In this document: one piece after another, positions 53,885 through 64,000 of the stretch
Layout of the letters: each line of letters opens with the position of its first letter
Position numbering within the stretch: the first letter of the stretch is position 1
Assembly (NCBI GenBank): GCA_002007465.1
Contig: LNAC01000136.1
Coordinates: 878,174-942,173 of the forward strand
From: Ailurus styani
Lineage: Eukaryota > Chordata > Mammalia > Carnivora > Ailuridae
DNA: 64,000 nt
Direction of reading: 5' to 3'
Notes under the pieces: generated by a model
What the model was told of the DNA's origin: nothing
Databases searched by the model: none
What the model saw: only the letters and a program-made list of their open reading frames with translations
Program-made: the position numbers and the translations under genes

Positions 53885-54035
53885 TTCAAAGTGTAGTCTA
53901 TGGAATTAGCACCAGCATCACCTGTGTGCTTGTTAGAAACGCATGCCCAATCGACCCACACTGAATTAATCAGAACTTGTATTTTAACAAGATTCCAGCT
54001 AATTCAAATACACATGAAAGCTTGTGAATCACTGG
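53885..54035 (+). mobile_element. MER5A-like hAT relic
   Basis: CAAAGTGTAGTCTATGGAAT, AGCATCACCTGTGTGCTTGT and ATTTTAACAAGATTCCAGCT follow the order of MER5A, a short non-autonomous hAT-Charlie element. Confidence 0.7.
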
Positions 54036-54189
54036 CCTGGAAACTTGGATGCACACTGGGATTCCCTGGGGATCTTTAAGAAGAACCTGGCACATGGGTC
54101 CAACTCGAGACTCTGATTTAGTTGGGGTAGGGGTGGGCTGAGCCTGGGATCTGATCTGAGGTGCTGTCAAGGATGGAGCCACCCAAAAG

Positions 54190-54355
54190 CACTGGTTCTC
54201 AGTCTTGGCTGCATAATGGAATCCCCGGGGAAGTTTCTAAAAAAGCCCATCTTTTGGACCTCACAGTAGAGATCCATATTTCTTGGGTTTGAGTCGGGGG
54301 TATCTTTGCCAAGCCCCTCAGAGGTGCTCATGCACAGCCAAAGTTGAGCAATGCT
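54190..54355. mobile_element. MER5B-like hAT relic
   Basis: The left end GCACTGGTTCTCAGTCTTGG and the right end GCACAGCCAAAGTTGAGCAA are near inverted repeats of each other, as in MER5-type hAT elements. Confidence 0.65.
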
Positions 54356-55150
54356 CTTTCTCATAAATATCTGGGAACAGGCTTCCTAGTCTCGCTGCAT
54401 GGTGCTTCCAAAGGAGGTCCCTAACTAACTGAGTTGACATAAGGAGTGGTCTGAGATGCTTAGAGTTGTTCTGACCCACCCCGGTCAGGCATTCCATGTC
54501 CTCTGCAGAACTGCCGTAGTGCTAGCTGCGTTGGACTGCAGTACAAGCTCTCAGTCCAGAGGTCAGGAGAGCCCTCGCTGTCCCTTCTCTGTGAGGCAGG
54601 GCTGTGCTCTGTGGGATACCATTGTCCTCCCTTCTCTTTTCCCCACCCTTGCATGACACATCCTGAACTCCTAGAAAAAATGTCTCTTCCTTCTCGGTCA
54701 TGGTAGTAAACCAGTACAGAATTCTGCCCAGGATTAGGCAGTAACTATGAACAAATTATATCTTGTATTTCTCGAGAGCAGGCTTTTCTCTGAGGAGCAG
54801 AGTTACATTAGCTAATTAGTGGAGGATTAACCCATTTACTGGTGTCATTGTGCAAAGAAGAATGGCAATCTTGGCTGCCACCCAGCTCTTCCAGGAGGGA
54901 CATTTTTTCTTTTTTAAAAAAGCAAAGGCTTCAAGTTATCAATATGAAAAATGAGCTCCAAATTCATCTCAGGATTACTTGATGATGTTTCTCTGGAAGT
55001 TCAAAAGTCTGTTCGGAGGCACAAGGGACCAGTGGGAGACATTTTCTATCACAAGGTATTTGGGAGAGGAATTCACTCCAGACTTGCCCTCCTGGGTGTA
55101 GATGTGTGATGTGTCTGCTCACTGGGCTTACAGGAATTGTTTGTTCCTGT

Positions 55151-55452
55151 ACAGTTGATCCTTGAACACCACAGGTTTGCACTGTATGGGTCCATTTACA
55201 CGTGAACTTTTTTTCTGATAAATACGGTACAATAAGTGTATTTCCCTTAGGATTTTCTTCATAACATTTTTTCTCTAGCTTTAGTGTAAGAATATGGAAT
55301 ATAACATCCATTCCATATAAAATATGTATTAATTGTTATTGGTGAGACTCTGGTCAACAGGGTATTAGTTTTGGGGGAGCCAAAAGTGATATGCACATTT
55401 TCAGCTGTGCCAATCAGCCCCCCTAACTCCTGTGGCGTTCAAGGGTCAACTT
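55151..55452. mobile_element. MER2-like DNA transposon (Tigger group)
   Basis: The ends form terminal inverted repeats: ACAGTTGATCCTTGAACACC at the left and GCGTTCAAGGGTCAACTT at the right. The interior (TTTGGGGGAGCCAAAAGTGA, GATTTTCTTCATAACATTTT) follows MER2. It is a non-autonomous copy with no transposase. Confidence 0.85.
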
Positions 55453-55717
55453 CCTTGCAGATCATTATTGGTAAGACCATAATAAATTTTTTAAAGCTTT
55501 AAAAACAACCGAGGGGTTACCTGTTTGGTAGTAAATTCCAGATCTTAATTGCCAAGAGTGTACTGCCTCGGAGTACAGGCCCACGTAAGTAGGAGTTGTA
55601 GGGAGACAGGCTTACAGCATCCCTCTGGAGCGGATGTGCAAGGCTTTCACACCTTTGATCGTTTCCCTCTATAAAGGGAAGCTCTTATCTGTTTACTCTT
55701 AAAATCCTTGAGAGCAG

Positions 55718-55832
55718 GTGTGCCTGGCTGGCTCAGTTGGTGGGGCATGCGGCTCTTGATGTCAGGGTCGTGAGTTCAAGCTCCATGGTGGGCTCTGTAG
55801 AGCAGACTTAAAAAAATCTTATTAAAAAAATA
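55718..55832 (+). mobile_element. Short older SINEC in intron 5
   Basis: TGTGCCTGGCTGGCTCAGTT, GGGTCGTGAGTTCAAGCTCC and TTAAAAAAATC; lacks the TC-rich part. Confidence 0.8.
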
Positions 55833-56133
55833 TTTCAGAGCAGAGTGCAATCTAGAACAATGATTGTCACCACATAAGATTTCTTATGTGCCCTGTGTAC
55901 TCTCCCAAAATTAGGAACATGTGATATAATCTTGCCAATGTCTAATGTTAAATTTTTACTTTTTCTACATAATTTGGACCAGATCCTACTATTACATGGA
56001 CTTGGGACCTAATTTAAATTTGTGAACACTAGTACGTTCATCCATAAAATGGGGACATTAAAGTGGGTGTCTCAGGTCTAAGTTATGTATTTTCCCCACT
56101 TGGTAATCCCAATAATTAAACAGAAAACTTTTT

Positions 56134-56324
56134 TTTTAATATATTTTTTAAGATTTTTATTTATTTATTTGACACAGAGAGAGATAACAAGTAGGCAGAG
56201 AGAGAGGAGGAAGCAGGCTCCCCACTGAGCAGAGAGCCCGATGCGGGGCTCGATCCCAGGACCTTGAGATCATGACCTGAGCCGAAGGCAGAGGCTTTAA
56301 CCCGCTGAGCCACCCAGGTGCCCC
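56134..56324 (-). mobile_element. Can-SINE in intron 5
   Basis: Antisense copy with perfect 16-bp target duplication TAAACAGAAAACTTTT at 56118-56133 and 56325-56340. It lies 327 bp before exon 6. Confidence 0.96.
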
Positions 56325-56650
56325 TAAACAGAAAACTTTTGTCAGATATAGGCATGGACCTTTTTCCAAGTTTCTCAAAAGCCTTTCTTATATTTTGTGT
56401 GTTTATTTGGGGGTGCTGCAGAATAGATCAGGAGGGGGTGACAGAGTCCGAAGGGAAGGGGAGAAATAGAAGCCGGAGGCCTAGTGTCCTGGGGGTGGGG
56501 GGTGCCCTTTGCTCACCAGCTTCAGCATGGAGAGTGGTGTGGAGCCAGCAGCTGGGTGAGGGGACACATGGGTGGAACCAGCGATTTGGCTTGTTCCTTC
56601 CAAAGTACTGTTTTTCTTTATTAACCCTAAGTCCCTTGTTTCTCACTTAG

Positions 56651-57615
<965 letters not shown>

Positions 57616-58069
57616 AAGCTGCTGCCCACTCCTCACCCATCCCAGAAGACAGGATTTGCAAGCTCCTCCCGTTTTATTTGCCAGTGCTTGTGACGTCACC
57701 CACTCGGCCGGCAGCACCAAGCCCGCCGTGCAGGCCCCAGGGACAGGTGATGGACTGTGGGAGATACTGGAGTTTAGCCAACTTTTTCAAAGTCTTTATT
57801 TCTAAATTGTTTTTATATTTCTTTCTTGACTTTTGGCTATGAGATTTTGTGTAAGTTTTGAATTTGATATTTTATAGAAATTTTAAAAGCCACTGTGATT
57901 TACTGTGTTGTTGCTTTAAGTTAAAGTGTGTTTAATAATAGTCCTTAACAAAACCTATAACAGAAGGGTCTGTTAATTTATAGATCATGCCTTGAGACCT
58001 CTGGATTAACTTGGGTGGCATTTTTTTTTTGTTTGTTTTAAAAGAAAGTTAATGGGTTTGAAGCTTTTT

Positions 58070-58075
58070 ATTAAA
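58070..58075 (+). terminator. GNA14: Possible proximal poly(A) signal (ATTAAA)
   Basis: The common variant hexamer ATTAAA lies about 455 bp after the stop in T-rich sequence. It could give a shorter 3' UTR. No direct evidence of use. Confidence 0.3.
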
Positions 58076-58559
58076 TCTTGTAATTTAGAGATTTTAAATT
58101 ATTTTTCTCTCTTCAGGCTGCAGTATGCATTTAACATGCCATCAAAGATTTAAGTTTTTGTGTGTGTGTTGAATATTTAAGCCAAATTAATGACTATGTC
58201 AATGTATCTTAGTTTTGCCACATTTTGATCACCATGCAGCCAAAGTTGACATAAATGGGCTCTAGACAGGACAGATTTGGACTGGTGAAAAATGTGTGTG
58301 ACCGAGTCTTGCAAACTTATAAAACGGCTAAAAGCCTAAATTGTTTAACAAATGTAATGTCATTCCTGCCAAAGTTCTGATGGCCACCACAGACCTGCTG
58401 TTGGAACCATGGATTCTTTGCCTTTCTGAGGAGGCTAAGAATATACCATTCTGCCATTAGCACTGGATTATGCTGTGTTTCTTTGTGGTTGACAGAAAAA
58501 TGGTGTGACTTTCATAGTTTATAACTCAAACTTGGTAAATGTCCTTGTAGGGGAGGAAA

Positions 58560-58565
58560 AATAAA
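58560..58565 (+). terminator. GNA14: Probable main poly(A) signal of GNA14 (AATAAA)
   Basis: A canonical AATAAA lies about 945 bp after the stop codon, followed by T-rich sequence. Cleavage would be expected near 58580. This is the first canonical hexamer after the stop that I noticed. Confidence 0.7.
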
Positions 58566-59510
58566 TTTCCTTTTACATTCTAGGTTTCTGGCTGAGATCC
58601 CCAAACAAAACAGATTAACAGGGGAAAAAACCCCCAACACATTAGTTTAATAACATGTATGCCTCTGTGTACAGGAGAGAGACCCAGAAGAACTGAGTAA
58701 CTTCCCGAATAGGGCAGGTTCTCCCCTGAAGACCTTTTTCAGCTAAAGCTGTTGGGGGAGGAGGAGTTACCTATGAGCTTTGTTAATCAGGCAAAACCCA
58801 GGAGACAAGGGTAAGGGTGTTAGGATGTAGACTGCTCCTCCTCTCTCTGGTACAGAGAGGGAGAGACCCTTATAAATGGAGAGCTCGCTTGTACACGTAA
58901 ATTTCCCTCATGAAAGGGTAGCTCTTGCCAAGTTTTCAGAGCTTTTCCTGGCTCTCCTGTGTCTTAAAAAAAATTACCTCAAAATCATCTTTATGCCAAA
59001 GAGGCATACTTTGGGATGCCACAGTCTGCTCCCCTTTGGGTTTCCCTTTAAAACTTTAAGTTACCTTCACAGTCCAGAAGCTGAGTGGATCGACAGATTG
59101 TTCCATAGTTTCACGGAACCGGTCTCGGTCTTGAGAACAGGTCAGGTTGGTTAAAAAGCTGTGTCTCATTTCAGGAGGTGGAGGGGCAGGTGGAAGCCCA
59201 GGTAGGCCTCTACGGTGCAAGCAGGGATTTAATAAGCATTTCTATGAGTGGGGAGAAAGGAAAAGGGTAATGGTTGGAGCAAATCAGACACTGGATCTCT
59301 GTCCTGAGGGCAGCCACTCAGAAGATGTTCTACATGTTGGGGTCAAAGGATCTTTTGTGGTGTGAATGTCATCAGGTTTTGAAGTCAACTTTGGCCCACA
59401 AGGTAACAGGCATGAAGACTGTAAACATGAGCTACTGTGGCATTTCTGTGGAGTTTATAGCAAGTCCTTCACATTCAGTTTGCAGGGGTTGGCTCCACAC
59501 TTTTGCAAAA

Positions 59511-59710
59511 CATTTTGAAATACCTTCTGTAATTGACAAAAGACTTACGAAATGGCCAGTATTGAAGATTTGATGAGCGTTCACTGTAATGCAGCTGACA
59601 AGGACATCTGGTTACTTCTGAGACCTACATTTTAAGATAACTAGAATTTTAAGTGATAACATTACAGCAGGATATACCAAATTTCTAGGAATTTCATGCA
59701 GTTTGTTTTC
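59511..59710 (+). repeat. Diverged direct repeat, copy 1
   Basis: Shares TTTTGCAAAA, a CAAAA-ACTT-AAATGGCCA block, GTTCACT-TAATGCA-CT and ATTTCTAGGAATT in the same order with 60681-60840. Confidence 0.6.
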
Positions 59711-60680
59711 AGTGATTCCAAGTCAAAAAAACAGTAGAGTTCAGGGAAACTAGAAGAATTCAGGATTAAGTCCATTTACAGGTAAATAATGAAATGCAAC
59801 TAGAATCTGATATCCACAAGGGTAGATTACAGTTTCCACTGAAGCATCATCATCTTTCTCTGTAATCATCCCCACTTCTACCAAAGATAATAACAAAATT
59901 ACACTTGGCCTGATTATTTACAGAACAAGAATAGTGGTTGACCACATATGCTCTTTTAAATGTGCATTATTGGAATTTGTCGTAAGGAATCTCAGGTTGG
60001 ACTTACCCTCATGTTGCATACAGTACCTACAAATCTGGGTTAGTTCCTTTCTTCTTAAGATCCCCCAATATCCTAAGGTTCCTGCATCTGCCAGGAAGTA
60101 ACCTTTCTTACTGGGTAAGCCTGCCTGGAACCCTGTAAAGGGCTGTACCGACTCCATAAAGTCAACCTAAGCTTCTTAAAACTACACAGTCACGTCTGAT
60201 TCGATGGACATGCTCAAATATCACAGTCCACTCAAAGTCTTGGTAATATAACCAGTGTTTCTGTGTCCTCTTAGAAGAACAGATGCTTATTGAACTTTAC
60301 AAATAACCATACTGCCATGAAAAGAAGAATGGTCACTATGAGTTTCCAAATTCTGGAGGGATCAGGTAGGGAGAAAAAGCAATTGTTTCACCTTGTTCAT
60401 TAATGTGTACTTTACCAAACTGCTGTGAGTCATAAGTAACTTAAGAAAAAGGTTTCCTTAAATCTGGAAATAAGCAGTATTTCAAAGTCATAAAAATTAA
60501 AATCATCCTCATCAGTTCATTCAGTCCCAAGTAATCCTTGCTGATCTGGACCTCTTATGAGCAATTTTATAATTCTACTTTTTCCATAGAGTTTTAGAAG
60601 TTCAATGGTATGATTTGAAAGTTACTGGAACCCTGTACTTGTCAGAGTCCTTTCCATGAATCTCCTTGAAGATGAAGCAG

Positions 60681-60840
60681 TTTTGCAAAAGCAGAACAGT
60701 AACTTCTATAAGTGGCAAAACACTTTAAAAATGGCCATGGTAAAAGATAAGAGTTCACTATAATGCAACTAAGTAGAATTACAAGTGGTAACATTAACCA
60801 CTCTATATAACAGATTTCTAGGAATTACAGTTTCTGGAAC
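60681..60840 (+). repeat. Diverged direct repeat, copy 2
   Basis: Partner of the segment at 59511-59710, same orientation, about 1.17 kb away. Confidence 0.6.
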
Positions 60841-61489
60841 ATTTATGTTAATGACCTGCATCCATACAAATACAACCTAAGTGAAGGTTAGCATCACTTA
60901 TTTCCGAGTGCTTCCCCTGTAATTTAACAAAAGTCTAATTAGTTTAATAGCTCTTTTTACAAGGAGGGAAACAAATCTTGAGATGTTCCAGGGGCCCTCT
61001 GGAACATCCCTAGTTAGTTCAAGGTCAAAAAGACTTCATTTAGAATTTGAGTTTCAGCTCTTCAAAAATATCAATAGTTTTGAATACTCGACTAGACTCA
61101 AGAAACAATACTTGAATACCTATTTTAACTCAAGTGACAAAAGATTTTAAAGGCAAATACAGAAGGTTACATAGTTGTGAGCAAAACTGGCCTCTTAATA
61201 TTGAGAAGACTCGGTTTTCTTAAGTAATCAAAGAACTGATGATAAAGATAACCTGAAACACAGGAAATTATTTCACTAATACGCAAAATCTTTTGCACTC
61301 TAGTCAGCTTACTTAAAAAGGTAGAGAAAAACCTTTCACAGTTTACTATCAAGAGCAGACCAAAGTGCGAGAGAACTTTGTGCTTTTGTCACCAGCTAGA
61401 ATCCAGCCTCGCCTTTACTGCCCCCTTGCTTGTACTCACAGACCTTTGTCCTACGTTTCTCCTTAGGCTCTTCTTTCCAGTTTGTTTGT

Positions 61490-62210
61490 TGACTCAGGCA
61501 GATGGAAACCGAAACCGCTCCTCGGGCAATAGCATAGCGACAGCCCTGATAAGACCTCCAGCAGGCCCAGGCCACCCAGACCAGTTTGAGCTTAACCCCT
61601 GGCTCGCACCTGCCAACGGACCATGGAGTGACCTCTCGAGTGACCAACAACTACCTTCACCTCATTGTAATACTAAAATCTCCACCTGAAGAGGAGCACA
61701 ACCTCATTTACACAACTTACAATGTAGCATAGACATCATTCCTTAAGGTGCACACGGGATCTCCTGCCTGCCTCCACATCTGATGACAAGAGATCCCTTT
61801 CAGGGGTTGTTTTTCAGATTGATTTGACAGAGCAAGTGATTATGTGCTCACAAGCTGGGGAAGGGGGAGAGGGAGAGAGAGAGAATTTTAAGCAGGCTCC
61901 ATACCCAGAGCAGACCCTGACACAGGGCTTGCTCTCACGACCCTTCGATCATGACTTGAGCTGAAATCAAGAGTCAGACACTTGACCGACCGAGCCACCC
62001 AGGTGTCCCAAGAGATCCCCTTTTTAAATTATTCATCCTAAACCTAAAGAAAAGGAGCCCATCCACACTTGCTCAGGGAGTCATAGTTTTGGCGGTTATG
62101 CCCTGTGAACTCCTTTTTTGCTGCAAATAAATTTTACTTTGTCCAACAACCCAACCGGGTGTAGTGTTTATCTTGACTGGCCAAGGAGCAAACTCAAGTT
62201 GGTTCAGTTA
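61490..62210 (+). mobile_element. Probable endogenous-retrovirus solo LTR, interrupted by a SINE
   Basis: The right part has a plausible LTR layout: TATGCCCTGTGAACTCC, then TTTGCTGCAAATAAATTTTA (a poly(A) signal), then TTGTCCAACAACCCAACCGG. This resembles gammaretrovirus-like LTR R/U5 sequence. A SINE at 61801-62008 splits it. No retroviral gene is seen. The left boundary is uncertain. Confidence 0.45.
61801..62008 (-). mobile_element. Older SINEC inside an LTR-like element
   Basis: Antisense copy ending GAGCCACCCAGGTGTCC. CAAGAGATCCCTTT (61787) and CAAGAGATCCCCTTT (62009) flank it. Confidence 0.9.
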
Positions 62211-62920
62211 CACCTTCAGGAGATGGAAGAAAACTAAGTGTTACTTTTACTCGAGTGTACTGCTGATAGTAAAGTTTACATATTTATGAATTCATTCCAT
62301 TTTAGCTAGCTGAATTACACAAGGTTTTCTCTCTCTTTCCAACTTTCTATATCCAATTCATTTTCCCTTACTCGCCTCTTTTCCTCTTCTGAAACAACTC
62401 GTTTGACTCCAGGACACAACTTTGCTTTCGTATAACAAGAATGCATCTTTGTACCTTGTACCTTTTCTTTACACAAACCACATCTTACTGTCCTTGCATA
62501 CAGAGTTTTCCTTACTATTTCTGGTAGTTTAATTACGTATGTTAACTAGTATTCCCAACCCTCTGAAACCTTAATTTCTAGAACTAAGAAGCAGTTATCA
62601 ACTGTAGTTTGGCAAATTTATGAATACATTTCATAATTTCTAGTAGCATACGCTGCTTCAGAGTATAATTTTTTAATGTGGTACAAGACATTTACCAGTA
62701 GACCCAAATATATTTAGTTTTTCTGTATTAAGCCAAAAGTAGATAAACCTACATTCAGTAATGTTCCAGTATTTTATCATATTTGGAAATTTAGATATTC
62801 CAATGAATTTCCATCATTTAACTTGGGAAAATTTTATGATTACAATTACCAAAAAGATTTTGAAAGCTATTTTAAAGATTTGAAAGCATATTTTATATGC
62901 TGTAAAACTTGATCATTGTT
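62211..62920. other. Intergenic, AT-rich, unassigned
   Basis: No family or exon recognised. It could hold 3' UTR sequence of a convergent gene on the minus strand, but nothing proves this. Confidence 0.35.
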
Positions 62921-62935
62921 GAAAATAGCATTTAT

Positions 62936-63139
62936 GGGTGCCTGGGTGGCTCAGTGGGTTAAAGCCTCTGCTTTCGGCTCAGGTCATGATCTCAGCGTCC
63001 TGGGATGGAGGCCTGCATCGGGCTCTCTGCTCAGTAGGGAGCCTGCTTCCTCCTCTCCCAGTCTCTCTGCCTGCCTCTCTGCCTACTTGTAATCTCTCTC
63101 TGTGTCAAATAAATAAAATCTTTAAAAAAAAAGAAAAAA
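62936..63139 (+). mobile_element. Can-SINE, full length
   Basis: GGGTGCCTGGGTGGCTCAGT to CAAATAAATAAAATC and A-rich tail. Perfect 15-bp target duplication GAAAATAGCATTTAT at 62921-62935 and 63140-63154. Confidence 0.96.
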
Positions 63140-63306
63140 GAAAATAGCATTTATAAACTTTAATCCCACTTCAATCTACTTAATTCACTTGTACCATACT
63201 GATTACTTCTAAAGACATTAAGGCCATTATCCTGTTATTCTTGTTGCTGACAAGTTTTGTAACAAAGATAACAGGAACTCATTTGACTAATAAACCAGGT
63301 AGAATA

Positions 63307-63478
63307 GTCTGGCAAGAAAAATGTTACAGTGGAAACCATGGGAGCCTTTAGTGGAAGAGCCTCCTGCCAACCAATGGAAATGGCCAATATAATCATCATT
63401 AAATGACTAGTGTGTTGATGGGAAATGAATGTAATTAAATGTTCTGTTATATTAAAAATGTTTTATATTAAAAAAAAA
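63307..63478 (+). pseudogene. NDUFA5: 5'-truncated processed copy of NDUFA5
   Basis: The frame 63309-63392 encodes 27 residues and a TAA stop. It includes WKPWEPLVEEPP and ends NQWKWPI, which I recognise as the C-terminus of NDUFA5, the B13 accessory subunit of mitochondrial complex I (about 116 residues when complete). A short AT-rich 3' UTR with ATTAAA near 63451 and a poly(A) run to 63478 follow. The whole is bounded by a perfect 15-bp direct repeat AAACCAGGTAGAATA at 63292-63306 and 63479-63493. This is the signature of LINE-1-mediated retrotransposition of an mRNA, truncated at the 5' end. With only the last quarter of the reading frame and no start it cannot make the subunit. The intact residues and perfect duplication suggest a fairly recent insertion. 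Confidence 0.88.
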
Positions 63479-63493
63479 AAACCAGGTAGAATA

Positions 63494-64000
63494 AAAGTTG
63501 TATGTCTACATTACAGCCATAGCCGACAACCCTGAAGACATACCTATTTCGATTAAACCAAATTAAACTAGCTTTCACTTACTGAATATTTTCCCAGATC
63601 ACATGACCTTGGATAACATTTGGGTTAGTTTCTATATTTCTGAGTCTAGAAATGCTTAACTCACATAAGCAGTTACTTCTGAGCCAACTAAGAGTAGAGC
63701 TAGCTGGTTTACAAATTGATTTTGGCAATACCATCTTGAGGTAGAAAAAATTTCTCTCTACAACATACAGACACATGTAAACATAGATACAAACAGACAC
63801 CTTACACCTATCATTGTAACATTTTAACTATGAATCAGGTACATAACACCCAAGTCAGTAGTTTATAAAAGAACAGCTAGATCCAAATTGTTTCTGGCAG
63901 ATGGAATGAGTTCAGTTTATTTATGGCTAACTCAGATGGCAAAAGCTCTTTTTACTGAGATTTGTATGGAAGACACTTTTTTTTCTAAATTGTGCCCAAT
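63494..64000. other. Intergenic, unassigned
   Basis: AT-rich with no recognised exon. A minus-strand 73-codon frame at 63579-63800 has no known similarity that I can name. Confidence 0.35.

Larger units (their letters stand above)
57616..58582 (+). other. GNA14: GNA14 3' UTR
   Basis: About 970 bp of untranslated sequence follows the stop. It is free of recognisable SINEs or LINEs and becomes AT-rich after 57780. Scattered AUUUA pentamers occur near 57895, 57975, 58129 and 58173. A perfect CRE palindrome TGACGTCA lies at 57691-57698. The 3' boundary is inferred from the AATAAA at 58560-58565 and could shift by tens of bases. Confidence 0.75.
58590..61489. other. Intergenic, AT-rich, internally duplicated
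   Basis: No exon recognised on either strand. A segment at 59511-59710 is repeated in diverged form at 60681-60840. The sequence has the feel of a decayed LTR retrotransposon interior, but no gag, pol or env remains were identified. Confidence 0.4.

Noticed and set aside
62936..63010. tRNA-like heads of SINEs (A box TGGCTCAGT, B box near GGGATCGAG)
   Set aside because: These are promoter remains of tRNA-derived SINEs; no intact cloverleaf, so no tRNA gene is called.
63579..63800. Possible VPS13A terminal exon on the minus strand
   Set aside because: The 73-codon frame resembles nothing I can recognise in VPS13A and has no convincing splice acceptor context; left unassigned.

Overview
The window is ordinary vertebrate nuclear DNA, almost certainly from a carnivoran mammal and probably a mustelid (mink, ferret, otter or badger type). 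The evidence is about 28 tRNA-Lys-derived carnivore SINEs (Can-SINE/SINEC), many with the head variant GGGTTAAAGCCTCTGCC that I associate with mustelids, together with carnivore-type LINE-1 tails. No bacterial, phage or plasmid signal is present. There are no operons, CRISPR arrays or ribosome binding sites.

The only functional protein-coding gene I can support is the 3' half of GNA14 (G-protein alpha-14, Gq class) on the + strand. Exons 3 to 7 lie at 49320-49474, 51897-52025, 53663-53792, 56651-56804 and 57425-57615. All splice sites are canonical, all exon phases match, and the coding sequence (759 nt, residues about 104-355 of a 355-residue family protein) is unbroken to the stop. The 3' UTR runs from 57616 to about 58582, with an AATAAA at 58560-58565. 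Exons 1 and 2, which carry the N-terminus and P-loop, are not in the window, so positions 1-49319 are read as the 3' part of intron 2.

Intron 2 is a mosaic of transposable elements. It holds a large, nearly full-length, decayed LINE-1 on the minus strand (about 38355-45210) whose GC-rich 5' UTR is built of roughly 60-80 bp degenerate monomers. It also holds several truncated LINE-1s (3361-4385, 10930-13345, 17780-19330, 34990-36650, 45930-46262), ERVL-MaLR-type LTRs (8496-8885, 18240-18940, 21050-21400, 26124-26726), L2/MIR/hAT relics and many SINEs, often with clear target-site duplications. Two places show several layers of nested insertion (17780-19330 and 34990-36650). Two CpG-rich stretches (23640-24240 and about 31400-33010) are the best candidates for intronic regulatory DNA.

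Downstream of GNA14 (58590-64000) lies AT-rich sequence with an LTR-like element, further SINEs and a 5'-truncated, poly(A)-tailed processed copy of NDUFA5 with a perfect 15-bp target-site duplication (63292-63493). In human the next gene, VPS13A, converges on GNA14 from this side. I could not identify any VPS13A exon here.

I found no undescribed biological system. The more interesting points are the NDUFA5 retrocopy, the monomeric LINE-1 5' UTR, the nested insertions, the CpG-rich islands and an unexplained internal duplication near 59511/60681.
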